Assembly (NCBI RefSeq): GCF_000349945.1
Contig: NC_020516.1
Span: forward strand, 4,278,001 to 4,342,000
Direction: 5' to 3'
From: Azoarcus sp. KH32C
GTDB taxonomy: Bacteria > Pseudomonadota > Gammaproteobacteria > Burkholderiales > Rhodocyclaceae
DNA length: 64,000 bases
Part shown: positions 8,722-15,264 of the stretch, one piece after another
Position numbering within the stretch: position 1 is the stretch's first letter
Layout: the number at the start of each line of letters is the position of its first letter
Notes under the pieces: generated by a model
Told to the model about the DNA's origin: nothing
The model's input: the letters and a program-made list of their open reading frames with translations, nothing else
Database searches by the model: none
Program-made: the position numbers and the translations under genes

Positions 8722-11700
8722 TCAGTTATCCGTGTGCGGCGTATCGTTACGCAGGATCCGGTTGATCGCGTCCTGATCGAACCCGCTCAGCGAGCTCAGA
8801 TCCGAACCGCTCGTGCCGCTGCCGGTCTGTCCGGCATTGGCGATCAGGTGCTGATCGTCGCTGATCACGTCGTGCGCCGCAAGCGGCTGGACCACCGTGG
8901 TGGCCTGGCCATCCTGCGCCGTCACCTCGACCGTACCGGTGACGGTATCCGTGAAGGCGCTGGTGACGGTTTGCGTGAACTCGGTGACCGTGACCGTGTC
9001 GGTGAAGTGGGTGACCGTGACGGTATCCGTGAACTCGGACACGGTGACCGTTTCGGTCGGCCCGCCGACCGTTTCGGTCGCCGACGTCACGGTTTCGGTC
9101 AGGTGCGTGACGGTTTCGGTGCCGGAGGTGACCGTGTCGGTCAGCGCCGTGCCGCTCACGGTGTGGGTATCCGAGGTCACCGTTTCGGTCAGCGCGGTGC
9201 CGGTCACGGTTTCTGTCGCCCAAGTCACGGTGTCGGTACCGTTCTCGGCGAGCGAGGTGCCCGTCACCGTCTCGGTCAGCGCGGTGCCGGTGACCGTTTC
9301 GGTTCCGGACGTGACGGTCTCTGTATGTGCCGTGCCGGTGACGGTCTCCGTCCAGGTCGAGACCGTTTCGGTGGCATGCGTGCCGGTCACGGTCTCGGTG
9401 CCGCTGGTGACGGTCTCGGTCATGACAGTGCCCGTGACGACCTCGGTACCGGAAGTGACGGTGTCGGTATGCGTCACGCCGGTGATCGTTTCGGTGCCCA
9501 AGGTCACCGTTTCGGTCGCTGCCGTTCCAGTCACGGTATGCGTATCGGTGGTCACGGTTTCGGTCAGCGTCGTACCAGTGACGGTCTCCGTCCATATCGA
9601 CACGGTCGTGGTTTCCGCGGCCCCCACAACCGTCTGGGTGCCGGACGTGACGGTTTCGGTCAGTGCCGTGCCCGTGACGGTCTCGGTCCCGACGGTGACG
9701 GTCTCATTCAGCGCAGTACCGCTCACGGTCTCGGTTCCGGACGTGACCGTCTCGGTCAGCGTCGTACCCGTGATCGTTTCCGTACCGGTAGTGACCGTTT
9801 CGGTCAGCACGGTGCCGCTCACCGTTTCCGTGCCGGACGTCACCGTTTCGGTCATCGCGGTGCCGGTCACCGTCTGAGTACCCGTGGTCGAGGTTTCGGT
9901 CAGCGTCGTGCCGCTCACGGTTTGGGTGCCGAGCGTCACAGTTTCGGTCTCGGCGACACCGGTCACGGTGTGCGTCCCGGTGGTCACCGTCTCGGTCAGT
10001 GCAGTGCCGGTGACAGTCTGCGTGCCCGAGGTCACGGTCTCGGTTTCCGCGGTCCCGGTAACGGAATGCGTGCCCGAAGTCACTGTGTCCGTGAGCACGG
10101 TTCCGGTGACGGTCTGCGTGCCTGAGGTCACGGTCTCGGTCTCGGCCGTCCCCGTCACCGTCTGCGTGCCCGAGGTGACGGTCTCGGTCATCGCGGTGCC
10201 GGTCACGGTCTGCGTACCGGACGTCACGGTGTCGGTCATCGCAGTACCGGTCACAGTCTCGGTGCCGGTCGTCACCGTTTCGGTCATGGCCGTCCCGGTC
10301 GTTGTCGCGGTGTGAGACTCGGTCGCGGTGATGGTTTGAGTGACCAGAACGTCTGTCGCGATACCAACGACGGCGCTCAGCTTGTAGGAGCCTCCGGTCG
10401 TCGTAATCAGCAGGGCGTCGTAACCTCCGGTGACACTGATAGCCGGCAGCGTGTCGCTGGAGAAATCGGTGATGTCGCCGTGTGCAACTTCGACACCGGC
10501 ACGATAGGCCTTCCAGTTCAGGGAGTCGCCGTTAGTCCCGCCGACCTGCTGGACCAGGAACTGGACATTGTTGGACAGTTCCCGTCCGCCGTTCTGGTTC
10601 AGGAAGTCGACCTTGAGCTGCTCCCCGGCATCCATGTTGTTGTTGCCGATGCCCAGGCTATTCGACGGGTTGACGCCGCCGGCGTAGTTCTTGTCGGTGC
10701 TCCAGTTGGGATCCGTGAAGCGCACGACCAGCGTGTCGTTGCCGATGATCAGGGCGTAGTTGTACGACTCGGCGGGGCCCGCGCCCTTGATCGAGAGGTC
10801 GGCGATGTTGAACGAGCTCGTGGTGGTGACCGTGTCGGTCACGTAGGAACTCGTGACCGTGGCTGTCGCGGTCGTGATGGTTTCGGTCAGGGTCGTACCG
10901 GTGACGGTCTCGGTGCCGGACGTCGCGGTCTGGGTCAGTGCCGTACCGGTGACGGTGTCGGTACCGGACGTTACGGTTTCGGTCAGCGTCGTGCCGGTGA
11001 CCGTCTGGGTGTCGGTCGTCACGGTCTCGGTCAGCGCGGTGCCGGTGACAGTATCCGTCCAGGTCGAGACGGTCTCAGTGACGGCGGTTCCGCTGATCGT
11101 TTCGGTGCCCAAGGTCACCGTTTCGGTGAGGATCGTGCCGGTAACGGTGTCGGTGCCGAGGGTGACGGTTTCGGTGAACGTGGTTCCGGTGATCGTTTCG
11201 GTACCGGCGGTCACGGTCTCGGTGAGGGTCGTGCCGCTAACGGTCTCGGTGCCCGAGGTCACCGTTTCAGTCAGCGCTGTGCCGGTAATGGTTTCGGTTC
11301 CCGACGTGACCGTCTCGGTCGCAGCCGTGCCGGTAACCGTCTGTGTGCCCGAGGTGACAGTTTCCGTTTCCGTGATGCCCGTGACGGTGTGCGTGCCTGA
11401 AGTCACGGTTTCGGTGAGGGTCGTGCCGCTGACCGTTTCCGTTCCGGTCGTGACGGTTTCGGTCAGTGCGGTACCAGTGACGGTGTGCGTGCCGGACGTC
11501 ACGGTGTCGGTCTCCGTTGTTCCGGTGACGGTCTGCGTGCCGGTCGTGACCGTTGCGGTCAGCACGGTTCCGGTTACCGTCTGGGTCCCAGAAGTCACGG
11601 TTTCGGTTTCCGTCACCCCCGTCACCGTCTCGGTGCCGGCCGTGACAGTCGTCGTCAACGCGGTGCCGGTCACAGTCTGCGTGTCGGACGTGACGGTCTC

Positions 11701-12711
11701 GGTCAGCGCCGTGCCCGTGACGGTCTGGGTGCCCGAAGTGACGGTCTGGGTTTCCGTGATGCCCGTGACGGTTTGCGTTCCGGAGGTCACGGTTTCGGTA
11801 AGTACCGTGCCCGTAACAGTCTGCGTACCCTCGGTGACCGTCTCGGTTTGTGCCGTTCCGGTCACGGTTTCGGTGCCGACGGTGACCGTCTCGGTCAGCG
11901 CGGTTCCGGTGACCGTCTGCGTACCGGACGTGACTGTTTCCGTTGCCACCGTGCCCGATACGGTCTCGGTGCCGGACGTGACCGTGTCGGTCAGCGCGGT
12001 ACCGGTAACGGTCTGCGTTTCCGTCGCGACGCCTTGCTGGACGCCGGTGACCGTGACGGTCGCGGGGGCGCTGACGGTGTCGGTCACGACGCCCGAGACG
12101 GTTTCGGTGACCACGCCGCTCACGGTTTCAGTGACGATGCCTGTGACGGTATCGGTGATCACGCCGGTGACGGTCTCCGTGACCGTGACGGTGAGCGTTT
12201 CGACCGGAGTGGTCACGGTCGCGGTGGCAGTCGGAGTCGGCAGGACTGCGGCCGGGACCGGCAGGAGATCGTCCTGCGCGATAAGGCCGAAGTTGAGCTG
12301 GAAGGGATCGACGTTCTCGACGATGCGCAGGAGACGGACGAAGCTGTTGCCTTCGCCGCCGCTACCGCCAGCGAGACCGGCCGCAGGCGCTTCGAGGAGG
12401 TCATCGAGATTGCCGCCCTGATTGACCGCTTCGATCACCTGCGCGATCGTGCCGGACGCGATGTGGGCATCTCCGGCGTCGGGATGTCCGCCATGGGTCA
12501 TGTCGGCGCTGAGCTTGACGGTCTGGTTCTGCGCGACGACGAAGGGGTCTCCTTCGAGCGTCACCAGTTCGACGCGGCCGTTACCCTCGGTGACGATCGA
12601 CTCGCCGTCGTACAGCGCATCGCCGTCCTTGACGGGCCGGATCTTCCCTTCCGCATCGCGGACGAATGCGCGACCGCTTACCGCTACGACGATTGCAATC
12701 GGATCAGCCAT
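8722..12711 (-). CDS. LapA-type surface adhesin with Thr/Val 16-residue repeats
   Basis: A 1329-residue predicted cell-surface protein. ATG 12711 gives MADPIAIVVAVSGRAF, matching the LapA/BapA-prefix retention module (about residues 1-105), and PAAG at 109-112 is a LapG-type cleavage site at nearly the position used in LapA. After a linker come two blocks of about 24 repeats of 16 residues (consensus TETVTSGTQTVTGTAL; about residues 235-620 and 798-1200). They surround one non-repetitive domain (about 620-797) with a jelly-roll-like, Asn/Asp-rich sequence. The C-terminus ends DAINRILRNDTPHTDN and has no GGxGxD RTX repeats. Thr is by far the commonest residue. Secretion by LapBC/TolC and retention controlled by LapD/LapG are inferred from the module and neighbours. 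Repeat function (adhesion, spacer, glycan carrier) is unknown. Confidence 0.88.
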   Translation of the reverse strand: MADPIAIVVAVSGRAFVRDAEGKIRPVKDGDALYDGESIVTEGNGRVELVTLEGDPFVVAQNQTVKLSADMTHGGHPDAGDAHIASGTIAQVIEAVNQGGNLDDLLEAPAAGLAGGSGGEGNSFVRLLRIVENVDPFQLNFGLIAQDDLLPVPAAVLPTPTATATVTTPVETLTVTVTETVTGVITDTVTGIVTETVSGVVTETVSGVVTDTVSAPATVTVTGVQQGVATETQTVTGTALTDTVTSGTETVSGTVATETVTSGTQTVTGTALTETVTVGTETVTGTAQTETVTEGTQTVTGTVLTETVTSGTQTVTGITETQTVTSGTQTVTGTALTETVTSDTQTVTGTALTTTVTAGTETVTGVTETETVTSGTQTVTGTVLTATVTTGTQTVTGTTETDTVTSGTHTVTGTALTETVTTGTETVSGTTLTETVTSGTHTVTGITETETVTSGTQTVTGTAATETVTSGTETITGTALTETVTSGTETVSGTTLTETVTAGTETITGTTFTETVTLGTDTVTGTILTETVTLGTETISGTAVTETVSTWTDTVTGTALTETVTTDTQTVTGTTLTETVTSGTDTVTGTALTQTATSGTETVTGTTLTETITTATATVTSSYVTDTVTTTSSFNIADLSIKGAGPAESYNYALIIGNDTLVVRFTDPNWSTDKNYAGGVNPSNSLGIGNNNMDAGEQLKVDFLNQNGGRELSNNVQFLVQQVGGTNGDSLNWKAYRAGVEVAHGDITDFSSDTLPAISVTGGYDALLITTTGGSYKLSAVVGIATDVLVTQTITATESHTATTTGTAMTETVTTGTETVTGTAMTDTVTSGTQTVTGTAMTETVTSGTQTVTGTAETETVTSGTQTVTGTVLTDTVTSGTHSVTGTAETETVTSGTQTVTGTALTETVTTGTHTVTGVAETETVTLGTQTVSGTTLTETSTTGTQTVTGTAMTETVTSGTETVSGTVLTETVTTGTETITGTTLTETVTSGTETVSGTALNETVTVGTETVTGTALTETVTSGTQTVVGAAETTTVSIWTETVTGTTLTETVTTDTHTVTGTAATETVTLGTETITGVTHTDTVTSGTEVVTGTVMTETVTSGTETVTGTHATETVSTWTETVTGTAHTETVTSGTETVTGTALTETVTGTSLAENGTDTVTWATETVTGTALTETVTSDTHTVSGTALTDTVTSGTETVTHLTETVTSATETVGGPTETVTVSEFTDTVTVTHFTDTVTVTEFTQTVTSAFTDTVTGTVEVTAQDGQATTVVQPLAAHDVISDDQHLIANAGQTGSGTSGSDLSSLSGFDQDAINRILRNDTPHTDN
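9090..10318 (-). repeat. C-terminal block of about 24 tandem 48-bp repeats in the adhesin gene
   Basis: About 24 units of 48 bp encode 16-residue repeats such as AMTETVTSGTQTVTGT. The protein pattern is kept while third codon positions vary a lot. One unit near 9230-9260 is irregular (GTSLAENGTD insertion), and the last units shorten to TVTVTEFTD-like repeats before the tail. Confidence 0.9.
10853..12005 (-). repeat. N-terminal block of about 24 tandem 48-bp repeats in the adhesin gene
   Basis: About 24 units of 48 bp, each encoding variants of ALTETVTSGTQTVTGT. Here too synonymous positions diverge between units. Isolated units replace SGT by WTD or WTE (VSTWTDTV), a variant that recurs in the second block. 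Shorter VTETVSGV-type repeats (10 residues) precede the block up to about 12190. Confidence 0.9.
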
Positions 12712-12825
12712 GATTCTTGCTCCCTGAAGGTCGCCGCACGCCCTGTCGAACGTCACGGACTTGTTCCATTTGAGGCAAGCTTAATCAGGGCAACTTTGGC
12801 GGCCCATTGGCCCGGTGGACAGGTC

Positions 12826-12843
12826 GCGTGACAAAAGTCACGC
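12826..12843. promoter_or_regulatory. Palindrome upstream of the adhesin gene (CRP/FNR-like)
   Basis: GCGTGAC, then AAAA, then GTCACGC: perfect 7-bp arms, 115 bp before the adhesin ATG. The GTGA-N6-TCAC spacing equals that of CRP/FNR-family sites, although the outer bases are C/G. A hairpin at the end of the upstream operon is the alternative; no T-run follows. Confidence 0.45.
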
Positions 12844-12877
12844 AAGGAACGGGGGACGCGAATCCGCGCCGCAAGGG

Positions 12878-13225
12878 CTAAATCAGATCCCCGCCGTCCT
12901 CGTCGAGCAGCCGGAGTTCCTGCATGGCTACGCGGGTGCTTCGCCGTTCGTTGAGCTTGGCCTGCGCTGCAGCCGGCAGATCGGTGAAGCGGATCACGGA
13001 TCGATCGACGAGTAGTTCGATGAGGTCCTCGAGGACGCGCACGAGGCCCAGGTCGGTGGTTCCCAGCGGGTTCGCCTCGGAGACGACGGCGTGGCTGAAC
13101 GCCACGACCTCGGGCTCGTCGCCGCGCGCCGGCTGCCAGGGGTTCGCGCCGCTCGGCTCAGTCGGCAGGGGCTCCCGGCTGACCGCGAGAATCGCACCGG
13201 ACGAATCGCGTTTCACGAAGATCAT
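12878..13225 (-). CDS. Small conserved protein of Lap/Bap loci ('tryptophan synthase beta-like')
   Basis: A 115-residue soluble protein. The pattern MIFVKRDSSGAILAVSREPL, then LGLVRVLEDLIELLVDRSVIRFTDLP and AAAQAKLNERR, is that of a small family often labelled 'tryptophan synthase subunit beta-like' and frequently found beside large adhesin and type I secretion genes. It shows no real resemblance to the TrpB catalytic domain. No signal peptide or membrane segment is seen; the C-terminal half looks helical. It lies 3 bases behind the LuxR-type gene in the lapB-lapC-luxR operon and ends 166 bases before the adhesin start. Its function is unknown; a regulatory or chaperone role for the adhesin is only a guess. 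Confidence 0.75.
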   Translation of the reverse strand: MIFVKRDSSGAILAVSREPLPTEPSGANPWQPARGDEPEVVAFSHAVVSEANPLGTTDLGLVRVLEDLIELLVDRSVIRFTDLPAAAQAKLNERRSTRVAMQELRLLDEDGGDLI

Positions 13226-13228
13226 CGT

Positions 13229-13852
13229 TTATCGCGCCCCCACCGGCACACCCTGCTGCGACAACCGCAGGATCAGTTGCAGGCGGTCGCGCACGCCGAG
13301 CTTTTCGAAGACGGCGGCCAGATGCGCCTTGACGGTGCGTTCGGTCACGCCGAGGACCGCGGCGATCTCCTTGTTCGACTGCCCCGTTGCAGCCGCCCGC
13401 GCGACTTCGGCTTCGCGATCGGTCAGCAGCTGGAGCAGCGGCTCGTCGGCAACTGCCGGCAGCGCACGGCCGGCGGCTCCGAGGATACGGCTCATCAGCG
13501 CAGCCCCCACCCACAGTCCGCCATGTCGCACGACCTGGACGACTTCGCGGAGCAACTCGGGGACGGCCAGGGCGTGGCAGTAGGCCCGCGCTCCCGCGCC
13601 GAGGGCCTGGATGCCTTCGTCGTCACCCGGGGCGTACGAGAGCACGGCCACCGGGCAGGCCCGTTCCGACGTCGCCAGCAGGCGCACCAGCCGCTCCCAG
13701 CCCGGCAGGCTGGTGCTGACCCAGACGAGATCGCCGGAATTCGCGATCGGCCGGACTTCACCTTCGACCGCCGCGATTCCATCCGGGAAGGCCTGCTGCC
13801 AGCGCTGCGGAGCCCGCACCGAGGGGGAGGATACGAAAAATTGCCGGCTCAT
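13229..13852 (-). CDS. LuxR-type transcriptional regulator with atypical receiver-like domain
   Basis: A 207-residue DNA-binding protein. Residues about 140-200 form a LuxR/GerE helix-turn-helix: LLTDREAEVARAAATGQSNKEIAAVLGVTERTVKAHL is the classical pattern. The N-terminal 120 residues resemble a response-regulator receiver fold (DLVWVSTSLPGW in place of the phosphoacceptor strand, AVLSYAPGDDEGIQALGAGARAY for the switch helix) but lack a clear phosphorylatable Asp, so it may respond to something other than a histidine kinase. Its ATG overlaps the lapC stop as ATGA, so it is translationally coupled to the secretion genes and likely controls the adhesin. No kinase gene is adjacent. Confidence 0.82.
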   Translation of the reverse strand: MSRQFFVSSPSVRAPQRWQQAFPDGIAAVEGEVRPIANSGDLVWVSTSLPGWERLVRLLATSERACPVAVLSYAPGDDEGIQALGAGARAYCHALAVPELLREVVQVVRHGGLWVGAALMSRILGAAGRALPAVADEPLLQLLTDREAEVARAAATGQSNKEIAAVLGVTERTVKAHLAAVFEKLGVRDRLQLILRLSQQGVPVGAR

Positions 13853-15264
13853 CGTTCGGTCAGTGCGTTGGCCTTCGCGCGAAGGACGGGTTTCAGGAGG
13901 TAGGACAGGACGGTCTTCTTGCCCGAGATGATATCCGCCTCGGCAACCATGCCGGGAATGATGGGTAGATTTTCGCCGAGGCTCGACTTGATTGTCCGCA
14001 CACGGACGTTGTAGAAGGCTTCGCCCTTGTTGTCGGTCACGGTATCGGCGCCGATTTGCTCGACCACCGCTTCGAGGCCACCATAGATCGAGTAATCGTA
14101 AGCGGTGAACTTCACCAGCGCCCGCTGGTCGGGATGCAGGAAGGCGATGTCCTTCGGCTTGATCCGTACCTCCAGGATCAACGCATCGTCGAGCGGTACG
14201 ATCTCGACGACTTCCTTGCCGGGCTGTACGACGCCGCCGACGGTATTGACCAGCAGACGCTTGACGGTGCCGCGGACCGGCGAGCGGACTTCGGCGTGCT
14301 TGACGCGGTCCGCCAGCGTACGGCTGCCTTCGGACAGGCTGGCGAGTTTCGCCATCGTGTCCGACAGTTCGTTGCGCATCTGATTGCGAACGGTCAGCTC
14401 GACCTCCTGGATCTTGCGCGACGCCTCGGAGATCGCCGATTGGATGCGCGAAATCTGCGCCGCCGACTGCTCCCGGTCGCCGCGCAGGCGCGCCACTTCG
14501 CGCTCCAGGCGCAGCACATCGACCTCCGACACCGCCCCCGACTTCATCAGCGGGCGGGTGACGGTCAGCTCCTGCATCGCCAGGTCGTAGCCGCGGGTCG
14601 CCTGCTCGTTGCGGGCGCGGATTTCATTGAGCTCCTGTTGCCGTTGCGCGAGCTGCTGGCGCGCGATCGAGAGCTGCGCGTCCATGCCGGCGACGCTCGA
14701 GTCGTAGAGGCGGCGCTCATGCTCGGCGATTTCAGGCGAATCGCGCAACACGTCCTTCGGCAGGTCGAGCCGCGTGCCATCGGTGAGCGCCTGCAGCCGC
14801 GCCCCCTTCGCTTGCAGCGCGAGATATTCCGCGCGATTCTCACGCAGAGAGGAGACGAAACGCGTCGGATCGATGCGCAGCAGGACGTCACCCGCATTGA
14901 CCACCTGCCCTTCGCGCACCAGCATTTCCTCGACCACGCCGCCGTCGACGGTCTGCACGACCTGAAGCTGCGACGACGGAATCACTTTCGCCTCGCCGCG
15001 CGTCACTTCGTCCACATGGGCGAAGGCCGCCCACACGACGAGCAGCACGACCACCACCACCACATAGCGCAACAGGGCCCGGGCCCGCAGCGGCTCCTGT
15101 TCGAGACAGGCCCAATCCGCGTCCGAAGCCCAGTCCAGACTGCTATCCGGGCCGGGCGGAAGCAGCGTCGAGAAGATCTGATCCATGATCGGGCGCGCCG
15201 GCTTGGCCAGGGAACCGGAGACGTCGCCGATGCGCTCGAAGGCGCGCTGACCTGCTTCGCTCAT
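13849..15264 (-). CDS. lapC: Type I secretion membrane-fusion protein (HlyD family, LapC)
   Basis: The periplasmic adaptor that joins the ABC transporter to the TolC-like channel. 471 residues: a cytoplasmic N-terminus, one TM at about 48-66 (LLRYVVVVVVLLVVWAAF), a biotinyl-lipoyl-like strand (GGVVEEMLVREGQVVNAGDVLLRI), a long coiled-coil (about 110-290) and the HlyD C-terminal signature HAEVRSPVRGTVKRLLVNTVGGVV. The start ATG at 15264 overlaps the lapB stop as TGATG, so the two are coupled; an in-frame GTG 3 bases earlier is less likely. Order lapB-lapC matches Lap and other type I systems for giant adhesins. Confidence 0.92.
   Translation of the reverse strand: MSEAGQRAFERIGDVSGSLAKPARPIMDQIFSTLLPPGPDSSLDWASDADWACLEQEPLRARALLRYVVVVVVLLVVWAAFAHVDEVTRGEAKVIPSSQLQVVQTVDGGVVEEMLVREGQVVNAGDVLLRIDPTRFVSSLRENRAEYLALQAKGARLQALTDGTRLDLPKDVLRDSPEIAEHERRLYDSSVAGMDAQLSIARQQLAQRQQELNEIRARNEQATRGYDLAMQELTVTRPLMKSGAVSEVDVLRLEREVARLRGDREQSAAQISRIQSAISEASRKIQEVELTVRNQMRNELSDTMAKLASLSEGSRTLADRVKHAEVRSPVRGTVKRLLVNTVGGVVQPGKEVVEIVPLDDALILEVRIKPKDIAFLHPDQRALVKFTAYDYSIYGGLEAVVEQIGADTVTDNKGEAFYNVRVRTIKSSLGENLPIIPGMVAEADIISGKKTVLSYLLKPVLRAKANALTER

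Noticed and set aside
8722..12711. A CRISPR-like or intergenic tandem repeat interpretation of the 48-bp array
   Set aside because: The units are contiguous, without spacers, in frame, and conserved at protein rather than DNA level.
8053..12831. Several long plus-strand open frames (up to 690 codons) opposite the adhesin repeats, Gly/Arg- or Val/Ser-rich
   Set aside because: They arise because the 48-bp repeats are a multiple of three and contain few stop triplets on either strand. They have no start sites or family features, and the minus-strand frame has a retention module and terminator.
12878..13225. Annotation of the small gene as tryptophan synthase beta subunit
   Set aside because: At 115 residues it lacks the PLP lysine region and all TrpB motifs; the label is a database artefact and the family belongs with adhesin loci.
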